From an uncultured Bacilli bacterium (GTDB lineage: Bacteria; Bacillota_I; Bacilli_A; RF39; UBA660), in contig CAJTIX010000010.1 in assembly GCA_910576795.1 (NCBI GenBank), forward strand, positions 1 to 38,488: a DNA stretch of 38,488 bases, read 5' to 3'. Under the pieces are notes generated by a model. It ran no database searches, had not been told where the DNA came from, and saw only the letters and a list, made by a program, of their open reading frames with translations. The position numbers and the translations under genes are program-made. Below are positions 22,847 through 32,355 of the stretch, piece by piece; position 1 is the first letter of the stretch; every line of letters begins with the position of its first letter.

Positions 22847-23434
22847 ATGGCACATTATTTTGAAAATGATGATACATTGAAAAGTAATATACAAAAAAAT
22901 GATGTAATAATCAATCATCAAAAATTTGTATTTTATACAGACAATGGCGTGTTTTCTAAAAAAGGTTTGGATTTTGGTACAAGATCATTATTAGAAACAT
23001 TAGAAATAGAGAAAATAAAAGGCAAAGTTTTGGATTTTGGGTGTGGATACGGACCAATTGGTATCTACGTGGCTCAAAATACCGATGCAGAGGTTCATAT
23101 GATTGATATTAACAGAAGAAGCTTGGAATTGGCAAGAAAGAATGTTAGTACCAATCATGTGAATGTTCAAGTATATGAAAGTAATCTCTATGAAAATGTC
23201 AAAGATCAATTTGATTTTATCATCAGTAATCCACCAATTCGAGTAGGAAAGAAAATGCTCTATCAAATTTTAGAAGAAACAAAAGAACATTTGACATCTA
23301 ATGGAGAATTATGGATTGTCATTCATAAAGATCAAGGTGCAAAATCCACAATGGAGTTTTTGAAAACATTTTATACAGTAGAATTAAAAAACAAGAATAA
23401 AGGGTTCTATATTATTCAGTGTAGGGGAAAATAA
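22847..23434 (+). CDS. Class I SAM-dependent methyltransferase (YbxB/RsmC-like)
   Basis: The 195-residue protein has the SAM-binding loop VLDFGCGYGPIG (motif I), the acidic end of strand 2 (MIDINRRSLELA) and the catalytic NPPI (IISNPPIRVGKK) typical of N2-guanine RNA methyltransferases. B. subtilis ybxB has the same position between rplL and rpoB. ATG 22847 follows GGGTGA; an in-frame GTG lies 12 bases earlier. The likely substrate is ribosomal RNA, by similarity to RsmC. Confidence 0.9.
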   Translation: MAHYFENDDTLKSNIQKNDVIINHQKFVFYTDNGVFSKKGLDFGTRSLLETLEIEKIKGKVLDFGCGYGPIGIYVAQNTDAEVHMIDINRRSLELARKNVSTNHVNVQVYESNLYENVKDQFDFIISNPPIRVGKKMLYQILEETKEHLTSNGELWIVIHKDQGAKSTMEFLKTFYTVELKNKNKGFYIIQCRGK

Positions 23435-23453
23435 ATAAATTATTTGGAAACAA

Positions 23454-23482
23454 TTGACATCTTGAATTAACTTTGATAAAAT
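23454..23482 (+). promoter_or_regulatory. Promoter of rpoB-rpoC
   Basis: TTGACA (23454-23459), a 17-base spacer and TAAAAT (23477-23482). It gives the polymerase genes a start independent of the L10 attenuator, with a leader of about 68 bases that has no clear terminator. Confidence 0.75.
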
Positions 23483-23556
23483 TATAAATTGACGCATACA
23501 CTTAATTTTAGGTTTGTGTTCTTTTTGCAAAAAAAATAGGTATATAGGGGTGAAAC

Positions 23557-26500
23557 ATGGCTTATACAGTAAAAAAATTTGGGGATTATCGCGAAAGAAG
23601 AAACTATGCAAAGACAAAAAATGCTATTGAATTAGGAAACTTACTAGAAATTCAAAAAAAATCATATGATTGGTTTATGCAAGAAGGAATCAAAGAGGTG
23701 TTTGATGATATTTTTCCTGTGGAAAGTTTTACAGGAAATTTGTCACTTGAATTTGGTGAATATACATTCGAAGAACCAAGATATTCTATTAAAGGCTGCA
23801 AAGAAAGATATGCAACTTATGCAGCTCCTTTAAAAGTAGAAGCAAGACTTTTCAATCATGAAACAGGCGAAGTAAAAGAACAAGAAATCTATTTAGGAGA
23901 TATGCCAATTATGACAGAATCAGGAACATTTGTCATCAATGGGGCAGAACGTGTTATTGTATCACAACTTGTACGTTCTCCTAGCGTATATTTTGGTAAA
24001 GAGATTGACAAAAATGGACGTAAAGTCATTACCAGTCAAATTATTCCAACACGTGGTACATGGTTAGAGTATGAATTAGATGCAAGAGATGTAATTTACG
24101 TTCGTATTGACCGTACCAGAAAAGTACCAATTACCACTTTATTACGTGCAATTGGGCTTTCAAGTGACCAAGATATTATTGATGTATTTGGAGAAAATAA
24201 ATATATTGAAAATACCATTCATAAAGATGCCAATAAGAATACCGATGAAGCTTTAATTGACATTCATTCAAAATTGAGACCAGGAGAACCATCTACATTA
24301 GATAGTGCGAAAAATCAACTAATCACAAGATTCTTTGATGCATTCCGCTATGATTTGGCGAAAGTAGGGCGTTATAAATTCAATCGTAAACTGAGTGTAA
24401 CAGATCGTTTACTTGGATGTACACTAGCAGAGACCATTAAAGTAGGAAAAGAAGTCATCGCAGAAAAAGGAACTGTTGTTACCAAAGATGTATTGGAAAC
24501 TTTAAAACCTATTTTAGAAAATGGATATGGAGTGAAAGAAGTTTTAATCAATACAGAACTAGATACTTATAATAAAGTACAAGAAATTAAAGTATTCTCT
24601 AAAAACAACCCAGATCAAATGGTATCTATTATTGGAAATGATCAAACAATCGATATCAAACGTCTCACTATTTCTGATATTTACGCTTCTGTATCTTACT
24701 ATTTAAATTTATTAGAAGGTATTGGAAATTTTGATGAAATTGACCATTTGTCAAATCGTCGTGTTCGTCAAGTAGGAGAGTTATTACAAAATCAATTTAG
24801 AATTGGGATCAGTCGTATTGAAAGAGTCATTCGTGACCGTATGAGTACACAAGAAGTGACTGAAGTTACACCAAAATCATTAATCAATATTAGACCATTA
24901 ACTGCTTCTATTAAAGAATTCTTTGGTAGTAGCCAGTTATCACAATTCATGGATCAAACGAATCCAGTTGCCGAACTTACGAATAAAAGAAGACTTTCTT
25001 CTTTAGGACCAGGTGGTTTATCAAGAGATCGTGCTGGTATGGAAGTACGTGACGTCAATCCATCTCACTATGGAAGATTATGTCCAATTGAGTCACCAGA
25101 AGGACCAAACATTGGGTTAATTACCTCTTTAGCTAGTTATGCAAGAGTAAACGATTATGGATTTATTATGACACCATATCGTAAGGTAAAAGATTCTGTT
25201 TTAACCGATGAAATTGTCTATATGACAGCTGATGAAGAATTGGATTATTACATTTCACAAGCTACTGTAAAAGTAGATGAAAATAATAAAATTGTAGATG
25301 CTAGAGTACCTGTACGTTATCATACAGATACCATTATCGTAGAAAAAGAAAAAGTCGATTATGCCGATGTTTCACCACAACAAGTCGTATCGATTACAAC
25401 ATCAGGAATTCCATTCTTGGAACACGATGATGGAAAACGTGCCTTGATGGGTGCGAACATGCAACGTCAAGCAATTCCATTATTGAAAGCAGAAGCGCCA
25501 CGTGTTGGTACTGGTGTCGAAGCCATTGCGGCAAGAGACTCTGGAGCTGTTGTGATTGCCAAAGCTGATGGTGTTGTAGATTATGTAGATGCTCGTAAAA
25601 TCTTAGTCAAAACATTAGGTGGTATGGATACTTACTACTTAAATGGATATGAAGAGAGCAATGCTGGAACTTGTTACCATCAAGTACCAATTGTAAGACT
25701 TGGAGATCAGGTGAAAAAAGATCAAGTGATTGCCGATGGACCATCTACGGATCAAGGAGAAATGGCTTTAGGTAAAAACGTAACAGTTGCATTTATGAAC
25801 TACAATGGATATAACTATGAAGATGCGGTTATCTTAAATGAACGTTTGGTGAAAGATGATGTTTATACATCTATTCATATTGAAGATTATCAAATTGAAT
25901 GTCGTGATACCAAATTAGGACCAGAAGAATTCACAAGAGATATTCCAAATGTCAGTGAAGAAACACGTAAAAATTTGGATGAAAATGGAATTGTCCGCAT
26001 TGGTACTGAAGTCAAAGATGATGATATTCTAGTTGGTAAAGTAACACCAAAAGGAATGGCTGAATTAACGAGTGAAGAAAAATTGTTACACGCTATTTTT
26101 GGTGAAAAAACAAGAGAAGTAAGAGATACTTCCCTAAGAGTTCCACATGGTGGCGAAGGAATTGTTCACGATGTTAAAATTTTCACCAAAGAAGATACCG
26201 ATGAATTACCTGCAGGTGTTTCTAAAATCGTTCGTGTTTATATCGCACAAAAACGTAAAATATCAGTTGGAGATAAAATGGCAGGGCGCCATGGTAACAA
26301 AGGTGTTATTTCACTCGTATTACCAGAAGAAGATATGCCATACTTGAGCAATGGTAAGCCTGTGGATATCTTATTAAACCCACTTGGAGTACCATCTCGT
26401 ATGAACATTGGACAAATTCTAGAAATGCATCTAGGGATGGCTGCGAAGGAACTCAATATTTATGTAGCAACTCCAGTTTTCGATGGTGCTACTAGAACAG

Positions 26501-27165
26501 AAATTGTCGATGCTTTAAAAGAAGCTGGATTAGATGAAGATGGAAAAGCTGTATTATACGATGGACGTACTGGAGAACCATTCGACAACCGTATTAGTGT
26601 AGGTGTGATGTATATGATTAAACTCCACCACATGGTTGATGATAAATTACATGCTCGTTCCACAGGACCTTACTCACTTGTTACACAACAACCATTAGGT
26701 GGAAAAGCACAATTTGGTGGACAACGTTTTGGTGAAATGGAAGTTTGGGCATTATATGCGTATGGTGCTGCACACGTTTTACAAGAAATGATTACCATCA
26801 AATCTGATGATGTGGTTGGTCGTGTCAAAGTATATGAAGCTTTGGTAAAAGGAAATCCAATTCCAACTTCAGGAGTTCCAGAAAGCTTTAGAGTTTTGAT
26901 TAAAGAATTCCAAGCATTGGGTCTAGATATTACCGTACTCAATAAAGAAGGCAATTATGTTGACCTAAAAGAATTGGAAGAAGCAGAAGAAGATAGCTAT
27001 TTATCTGCTGAAGAATTAGAATTACCAGAAGAACCTATTGTAGAAGAAGAACCAGAAGAAACGGAAGAGGAAGAATATTATGAGGATTCTTTGGACGATC
27101 TTTCTGATGAAGATTTTCTAAATAGTGAAGAAATAGAAGCTGATATGGAAGGGGATGAAGATTAA
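23557..27165 (+). CDS. rpoB: RNA polymerase beta subunit
   Basis: The 1202-residue subunit has all conserved blocks: the fork and rifampicin region (about 455-505, SQLSQFMDQTNPVAEL then LSSLGPGGLSRDRAGMEVRD), ESPEGPNIGL, GENVTVAFMNYNGYNYEDA-like block, KMAGRHGNKGV and the C-terminal PLGGKAQFGGQRFGEMEVWAL-type clamp segment. It ends in an acidic Glu/Asp tail of about 45 residues, as in many low-GC Firmicutes. Residue 476 is Asn where E. coli has His526, a known cause of natural rifampicin resistance. GGGGTGA precedes ATG 23557. Its stop overlaps rpoC by one base. Confidence 0.98.
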   Translation: MAYTVKKFGDYRERRNYAKTKNAIELGNLLEIQKKSYDWFMQEGIKEVFDDIFPVESFTGNLSLEFGEYTFEEPRYSIKGCKERYATYAAPLKVEARLFNHETGEVKEQEIYLGDMPIMTESGTFVINGAERVIVSQLVRSPSVYFGKEIDKNGRKVITSQIIPTRGTWLEYELDARDVIYVRIDRTRKVPITTLLRAIGLSSDQDIIDVFGENKYIENTIHKDANKNTDEALIDIHSKLRPGEPSTLDSAKNQLITRFFDAFRYDLAKVGRYKFNRKLSVTDRLLGCTLAETIKVGKEVIAEKGTVVTKDVLETLKPILENGYGVKEVLINTELDTYNKVQEIKVFSKNNPDQMVSIIGNDQTIDIKRLTISDIYASVSYYLNLLEGIGNFDEIDHLSNRRVRQVGELLQNQFRIGISRIERVIRDRMSTQEVTEVTPKSLINIRPLTASIKEFFGSSQLSQFMDQTNPVAELTNKRRLSSLGPGGLSRDRAGMEVRDVNPSHYGRLCPIESPEGPNIGLITSLASYARVNDYGFIMTPYRKVKDSVLTDEIVYMTADEELDYYISQATVKVDENNKIVDARVPVRYHTDTIIVEKEKVDYADVSPQQVVSITTSGIPFLEHDDGKRALMGANMQRQAIPLLKAEAPRVGTGVEAIAARDSGAVVIAKADGVVDYVDARKILVKTLGGMDTYYLNGYEESNAGTCYHQVPIVRLGDQVKKDQVIADGPSTDQGEMALGKNVTVAFMNYNGYNYEDAVILNERLVKDDVYTSIHIEDYQIECRDTKLGPEEFTRDIPNVSEETRKNLDENGIVRIGTEVKDDDILVGKVTPKGMAELTSEEKLLHAIFGEKTREVRDTSLRVPHGGEGIVHDVKIFTKEDTDELPAGVSKIVRVYIAQKRKISVGDKMAGRHGNKGVISLVLPEEDMPYLSNGKPVDILLNPLGVPSRMNIGQILEMHLGMAAKELNIYVATPVFDGATRTEIVDALKEAGLDEDGKAVLYDGRTGEPFDNRISVGVMYMIKLHHMVDDKLHARSTGPYSLVTQQPLGGKAQFGGQRFGEMEVWALYAYGAAHVLQEMITIKSDDVVGRVKVYEALVKGNPIPTSGVPESFRVLIKEFQALGLDITVLNKEGNYVDLKELEEAEEDSYLSAEELELPEEPIVEEEPEETEEEEYYEDSLDDLSDEDFLNSEEIEADMEGDED

Positions 27166-30100
27166 TGGATGTAAATAACTTTGAAGGGTTAAGAATCGCC
27201 ATTGCTTCTCCTGAAAAAATCAGAGAGTGGTCTCATGGAGAAGTAAAAAAAGCAGAAACCATCAATTATCGTACGTTAAAACCAGAACGTGATGGATTAT
27301 TCTGTGAAAAAATATTTGGACCAACAAAAGATTACGAATGTTCTTGTGGAAAATACAAAAGACTTCGTTATAAAAATATTGTGTGTGATCGTTGTGGTGT
27401 TGAAGTAACACGTGCGAAAGTACGTCGTGAACGTATGGGTCATATTGAACTTGCAACACCTGTATCTCACATTTGGTTCTTTAAAGGAATTCCATCTCGT
27501 ATGGGATTGGTTCTTGATATGTCACCAAGAGATTTGGAAGAAGTATTATACTTTGTATCTTATGTGGTATTGGACCCAGGAGCTGCACCTTTAGAGAAAA
27601 AACAAACCATCAGTGATAAAGAATACCGTGCATATTATGAAAAATATGGAAATACATTCCGTGTTGGAATGGGTGCGGAAGCCATCAAAGAATTGTTACA
27701 ACAAGTAGATTTGGAAAAAGAAGTGGCTACTATTAAAGCAGAAATTGAAGAAATCAAAGATTCTGCAAGTCAAAAACGTGTTCGTTTGATCAAACGTTTG
27801 GATGTTCTAGATGCTTTCTTGGAATCTGGAAACAAACCAGAATGGATGGTCATGGATGCACTTCCTGTCATTCCACCAGAATTAAGACCAATGATTCAAT
27901 TAGATGGTGGAAGATTTGCAACCTCTGACTTAAATGACTTATATAGACGTGTTATCAACCGTAACAATCGTCTTAAAAAATTGATGGAGTTAGGAGCACC
28001 TTCTATCATTATCCAAAATGAAAAACGTATGTTACAAGAAGCTGTGGATGCCTTATTTGATAATGGGCGTCGTGGACGTAACATTACAGGTGCTGGAAAT
28101 AGACCTTTGAAATCTTTATCAAGTATGTTAAAAGGAAAACAAGGACGTTTCCGTCAAAACTTGCTAGGAAAACGTGTGGACTATTCTGGTCGTTCCGTTA
28201 TCGTAGTAGGACCAACTTTAAAAATGTATGAATGTGGTATTCCAAAAGAAATGGCTTTAGAGCTATTCAAACCACATGTGATCAATGGTCTTGTTACCAA
28301 AGAAATTGCGTCTAATATCAAGGCTGCAAAGCGTATGATTGAAAACCAAGATGAACGTGTATGGGATATTGTAGAAGAAAAAATCAAAGAACATCCTGTT
28401 ATGTTAAACCGTGCACCAACGTTACATAGACTTGGTATTCAAGCGTTCGAACCAAAATTAATTGGTGGTAGAGCAATCCGCTTACATCCACTGGTATGTA
28501 CAGCGTTCAATGCCGATTTCGATGGAGACCAAATGGCAGTCCATGTACCAATTAGTACAGAAGCACAAACAGAAGCTAGGGTGTTAATGTTAGGTGCAAA
28601 TAACATTCTATCTCCAAAAGATGGAAAACCAATCGTTACACCAGGACAAGATATGGTACTCGGTAACTATTATTTAACCATTGAAAAAGCAGGACTTCCT
28701 GGAGAAGGAAGAGTATTTAAGAACACCAATGAAGCTTTGATGGCGTATGAAAGAAGAGAAATCACACTACATACCCGTATTGCTTTACCAGTGAGAGGAT
28801 TTAAATACAAATTATTCCCAGATAGTTACATGGATCAATATTTAGTCACTACACCAGGAAAAATTATCTTCAATGAAATTTTCCCAGATACTTTCCAATA
28901 TATCAATGAAGGAACAGAAGAAAACATTGAAGGAATTACACCTAAAAAATATTTATTAGAAAAGGGTACCAATATCCCAGAAGCGATTGCCGCTATGCCA
29001 CTTGTAAAACCATTTAACAAGGGTGTATTTGGTAAGTTAATTGCCCAAATCTATAAACGTTATCAAACAACGGAAACATCTATTATGCTTGATAAATTGA
29101 AAGATTTAGGATTTAAGTATTCTACTTTATCTGGAATTTCAATTTCAATTGATGATATCAAAGAAAGTGAAAAGAAAGATGAAATTGTAGCGAAGAGTCA
29201 GGAAATGGTAGATCAAGTCAATAAACAATTCAAACGTGGTTTGATTACCGATGATGAACGTTATAATAAAGTCATTGAAATTTGGTCAAATGCAAAATCA
29301 GAAGTTTCTAAAGATTTGGAAGAATGGGTCAAAAATAACAAAGAAAACTCAGTTTCTATGATGATTGATTCCAAAGCACGTGGAGATATTGGATCACTTA
29401 CACAATTGGTAGGTATGAGAGGACTTTTCAATAAACCAAATGGTAAATCTGAAGAAATCCCAGTATTATCTAACTTTAGTGAAGGTGTAACCATTAGTGA
29501 ATTCTTCTTATCAACCCATGGGGCTAGAAAAGGAGCCGTTGATACTGCGTTAAAAACAGCCGATGCTGGATACTTAACAAGACGTCTTGTCGATGTTGCC
29601 CAAGATATTATCGTCAAAGAAAATGATTGTGGTACAGAACAAGGTGTTGTTGTAGAGGCCTTCTATAATACCGATGGTACATTAATTGAGTCACTTGCTG
29701 ATCGTATCATTGGACGTTATACCAATAAGAAAGTCATTCATCCAGAAACCAAGGAAGTTATCGCAGAACGTAATACTTATATTACAGAACAATTGGCCGA
29801 TAAGATCATCAATGCAGGTATTACTAAAGTACCAATTCGTACGGTTCTTACTTGTAAAAATGATCATGGTGTATGTCGTTATTGTTATGGTCGTAACTTA
29901 GCAACTGGACAAATTGTGGAAATTGGGGAAGCTGTAGGTATTATGGCTGCTCAATCCATTGGTGAACCAGGTACGCAATTAACCATGCGTAACTTCAATA
30001 CAGGTGGAGTTGCTGGTGGAGACGATATTACACAAGGTCTTCCTCGTGTACAAGAATTGTTTGAAGCACGTAATCCAAAAGGAAAAGCGACGATTTCAGA

Positions 30101-30800
30101 AATCAATGGTGTCGTGAGTGAAATTGAAGAAGAAAATGGTAAGTTTGTCATTTCTGTTCAAAATGATGTGGAGACTAAGAAACATACTTCTAACTATGGT
30201 GCTAAATTAGCTGTAGAGAAGGGTGAAGAGGTTGTATCGGGACAACGCCTTACACATGGTGCGATTAGTCCAAAGGAACTCTTAGTTGTAACAGATCCAA
30301 TTACAGTACAACAATATATCTTATTAGAAATTCAAAAAGTTTACCGTTCTCAAGGTGTTGATGTAAGTGATAAGCACGTTGAAGTTATGGCAAAACGTAT
30401 GATTTCTCGCATTAAGATTGTCAATTCTGGTGATTCTTTATTCTTACCTGGAACGATGATTAATATCAATGAATTTACTGAAGTAAATAAGAATTTGATA
30501 TTGGAAGGAAAACGACCAGCCACCGGTAGACCAGTATTACTTGGTATTACCAAAGCGTCGTTAGAAACAGATTCCTTCTTATCCGCAGCTTCTTTCCAAG
30601 AAACAACTCGTATCTTAACAGATGCTGCAATTCATGGTAGAGTAGATCATTTGAATGGATTAAAGGAAAATGTGATCATTGGTAAATTGATTCCTGCTGG
30701 TACAGGTGCTAGAGAATATCGTGATGTCAATTATGATTTAGAAGTACCTTATATCAAGGATGAACCATTAGAGGCATTAGAACAAGAATTGATGGATTAA
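27165..30800 (+). CDS. rpoC: RNA polymerase beta' subunit
   Basis: The 1211-residue subunit has the N-terminal zinc site (C59, C61, C74, C77), the catalytic NADFDGDQMA at 449-458 with the Mg2+-binding Asp451, 453 and 455, the bridge/trigger-helix region (FFLSTHGARKGAVDTALKTA then GYLTRRLVDVAQD) and the second zinc site (NDCGT and CKNDHGVCRYC). Length matches Firmicutes beta'. It is translationally coupled to rpoB through the TAATG overlap and ends at a terminator. Confidence 0.98.
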   Translation: MDVNNFEGLRIAIASPEKIREWSHGEVKKAETINYRTLKPERDGLFCEKIFGPTKDYECSCGKYKRLRYKNIVCDRCGVEVTRAKVRRERMGHIELATPVSHIWFFKGIPSRMGLVLDMSPRDLEEVLYFVSYVVLDPGAAPLEKKQTISDKEYRAYYEKYGNTFRVGMGAEAIKELLQQVDLEKEVATIKAEIEEIKDSASQKRVRLIKRLDVLDAFLESGNKPEWMVMDALPVIPPELRPMIQLDGGRFATSDLNDLYRRVINRNNRLKKLMELGAPSIIIQNEKRMLQEAVDALFDNGRRGRNITGAGNRPLKSLSSMLKGKQGRFRQNLLGKRVDYSGRSVIVVGPTLKMYECGIPKEMALELFKPHVINGLVTKEIASNIKAAKRMIENQDERVWDIVEEKIKEHPVMLNRAPTLHRLGIQAFEPKLIGGRAIRLHPLVCTAFNADFDGDQMAVHVPISTEAQTEARVLMLGANNILSPKDGKPIVTPGQDMVLGNYYLTIEKAGLPGEGRVFKNTNEALMAYERREITLHTRIALPVRGFKYKLFPDSYMDQYLVTTPGKIIFNEIFPDTFQYINEGTEENIEGITPKKYLLEKGTNIPEAIAAMPLVKPFNKGVFGKLIAQIYKRYQTTETSIMLDKLKDLGFKYSTLSGISISIDDIKESEKKDEIVAKSQEMVDQVNKQFKRGLITDDERYNKVIEIWSNAKSEVSKDLEEWVKNNKENSVSMMIDSKARGDIGSLTQLVGMRGLFNKPNGKSEEIPVLSNFSEGVTISEFFLSTHGARKGAVDTALKTADAGYLTRRLVDVAQDIIVKENDCGTEQGVVVEAFYNTDGTLIESLADRIIGRYTNKKVIHPETKEVIAERNTYITEQLADKIINAGITKVPIRTVLTCKNDHGVCRYCYGRNLATGQIVEIGEAVGIMAAQSIGEPGTQLTMRNFNTGGVAGGDDITQGLPRVQELFEARNPKGKATISEINGVVSEIEEENGKFVISVQNDVETKKHTSNYGAKLAVEKGEEVVSGQRLTHGAISPKELLVVTDPITVQQYILLEIQKVYRSQGVDVSDKHVEVMAKRMISRIKIVNSGDSLFLPGTMININEFTEVNKNLILEGKRPATGRPVLLGITKASLETDSFLSAASFQETTRILTDAAIHGRVDHLNGLKENVIIGKLIPAGTGAREYRDVNYDLEVPYIKDEPLEALEQELMD

Positions 30801-30811
30801 ATATCATAAAG

Positions 30812-30834
30812 CGACTTTTTGACAAGTCGTTTTT
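30812..30834 (+). terminator. Terminator of rpoBC
   Basis: CGACTT-TTTGAC-AAGTCG followed by five T, 12 bases after the rpoC stop. Confidence 0.8.
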
Positions 30835-30869
30835 ATGTTATTGTAAGAAGATAATGGTGATATACTGAA

Positions 30870-30909
30870 TTGTCATTACCTTGACAAATTGTGTATAAAA
30901 TACTATAAT
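30870..30909 (+). promoter_or_regulatory. Promoter of the NrtR-like gene with inverted repeat
   Basis: TTGACA (30881-30886), a 17-base spacer and TATAAT (30904-30909), fully consensus. TTGTCA (30870-30875) and TGACAA (30882-30887) form an inverted repeat over the -35, a candidate operator. Confidence 0.7.
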
Positions 30910-30935
30910 GAAGAAGTATAAAGGTAGTGAAGTAT

Positions 30936-31601
30936 ATGAATATAGATAAAAGATATATTAATCAAATTGAAGTCATGATTAGTATGTTTACCATTAAGGA
31001 TGGAAAATTAAAAGTACTATTATTTCGTCGTGATGAAGATCCTTTTAAAGGATACTGGATGTTACCGAGTAATTTGCTTATGGTAAGTGAAACTTTAGAA
31101 GAATGTGCCCTCGCAACGATTGATGAGTTTGTAGGATTAGAAGAAGTGTATTTGGAACAATGTCATTTATTTAGTCAAGTAGATCGTCTCCCAAATGATC
31201 GTATTTTAGCAAGTTCCTTTATTGCACTAATTGATAGTAAATCCATTGAATTGAAACGGAAAAAAAGATCCTTTCATAGTGAATGGTTTTCAATTGATTC
31301 TATCCCAAAAATGGTATATGACTATGCTTCCATTGTGGATAATGCAACAGAATTTTTAAGACATAGAATGTTAAACATATCTACATTAAAGAACTTATAT
31401 CCAAGTGATTTTACGTTACCAGAATTACAAGTTTTATATGAACAAGTACTTGGAAAAGAATTAGATCGTAGAAATTTCCGTAAGAAATTTTTGAATTTGG
31501 ACTTGATAGAGGATACGGGTTATAAAACAGGTGGACATAATGGAAGACCTGCAAAGTTGTATCGGTTTAAAGACCATATAGAAGATAAAATACTATTTTA
31601 G
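30936..31601 (+). CDS. NrtR-like regulator: Nudix domain plus winged helix
   Basis: The 221-residue protein (ATG 30936; an in-frame GTG 30927 is too close to AAAGG) has a Nudix-fold half (residues about 8-140, VLLFRRDEDPFKGYWMLPSN) and a C-terminal winged helix (about 150-215) with DRRNFRKKFLNLDLIEDTG and HNGRPAKLYRF, the pattern of NrtR-type regulators. The Nudix box is degenerate: the R-E...E-E catalytic core reads ATIDEF, so it probably binds rather than cleaves its ligand, ADP-ribose in NrtR. NrtR controls NAD genes, but none are beside it. An inverted repeat over its own -35 fits autoregulation. Confidence 0.82.
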   Translation: MNIDKRYINQIEVMISMFTIKDGKLKVLLFRRDEDPFKGYWMLPSNLLMVSETLEECALATIDEFVGLEEVYLEQCHLFSQVDRLPNDRILASSFIALIDSKSIELKRKKRSFHSEWFSIDSIPKMVYDYASIVDNATEFLRHRMLNISTLKNLYPSDFTLPELQVLYEQVLGKELDRRNFRKKFLNLDLIEDTGYKTGGHNGRPAKLYRFKDHIEDKILF

Positions 31602-31613
31602 GTGGGTGATTAG

Positions 31614-32069
31614 ATGAGGCGTGGTTTTGGTTTAATTGCAATGCTTTGTTTTTGTTGTTTTTTAGGGCTTTGTCTTTTGACATCTGCTTTTTATTATCAT
31701 CAGCTTACTGGTGTAAATTCCTATCATACTGTTTCTAAAAAAACATCTAAAAGTAGTTCTTACCGAATGAAAAATGATTATAGTGGGGTTGGAAATGTAT
31801 CTGTTTCTAATCAGGAATATCATGATTTGGAATCCAAATTAATAGCGGCCGCAAAGTTATATGTAAAAAATAACTCTATTACAGGGAATCATAAGGTCAT
31901 TGTATCCCTACAAACATTACAAAATCAAAAAATCATAGAACGGATCTATGATTCTAATGGGTATTCTTGTAATGGATATGTAATTTATGACCTGTTACAG
32001 AATCATTACACACCTTATTTACGATGTGGTAGTTATCGAAGTGCAGATTATATCAATCGTTTGGAATAG
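31614..32069 (+). CDS. Membrane-anchored extracellular protein, unknown
   Basis: The 151-residue protein has one N-terminal hydrophobic segment (residues about 5-28, Cys-rich) and a Ser/Lys linker. An extracellular domain follows whose pattern (LIAAAKLYVKNN, VSLQTLQNQKIIERIYD, CNGYVIYDL, YLRCGSY) resembles the globular part of pseudopilin-like proteins; two Cys there may form a disulfide. It lacks the G-F-T-L-L-E prepilin cut site, so it should stay anchored. GGTGGGTGA precedes the ATG, 12 bases after the NrtR-like gene, so they share a transcript. Function unknown. Confidence 0.75.
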   Translation: MRRGFGLIAMLCFCCFLGLCLLTSAFYYHQLTGVNSYHTVSKKTSKSSSYRMKNDYSGVGNVSVSNQEYHDLESKLIAAAKLYVKNNSITGNHKVIVSLQTLQNQKIIERIYDSNGYSCNGYVIYDLLQNHYTPYLRCGSYRSADYINRLE

Positions 32070-32355
32070 ACGATTTTTTCTTTTGAAAGGACCATAGATC
32101 CAATTGTCCATCTATTTGATCTTCGCCTTTTGTGTTTTGAGTTTTTTCAAGTATTTTTTTTATAGCATCTATATTTTCATACCATAGATAGACAATTACA
32201 GGTAGACTATTTATTTGTTCAGAATATTGCTTTCTATTTTTTTTCCAACTGTGAAATAATGTTTTTAATAAATCTAGTATTTCTATGGTCATATTTTGTT
32301 GTAGTATTTTATTATATTTTTTATCAATTTGAATCCATACGGTGATAGATTGCAC
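32053..32355 (-). CDS. Hypothetical protein, second of overlapping pair
   Basis: The frame encodes 100 residues from GTG 32355, overlapping the end of the upstream gene by 32 bases. The ribosome site is poor (GGAAA directly before the GTG), so translation probably depends on coupling. The protein alternates beta-like (ITVWIQIDKK, LPVIVYLWYEN) and helical parts, and is soluble. It also overlaps the 3' end of the convergent gene by 17 bases. I recognise no family. The long overlap could mean one protein split by a frameshift, but nothing in the sequence proves that. Confidence 0.5.
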   Translation of the reverse strand: MQSITVWIQIDKKYNKILQQNMTIEILDLLKTLFHSWKKNRKQYSEQINSLPVIVYLWYENIDAIKKILEKTQNTKGEDQIDGQLDLWSFQKKKSSIPND

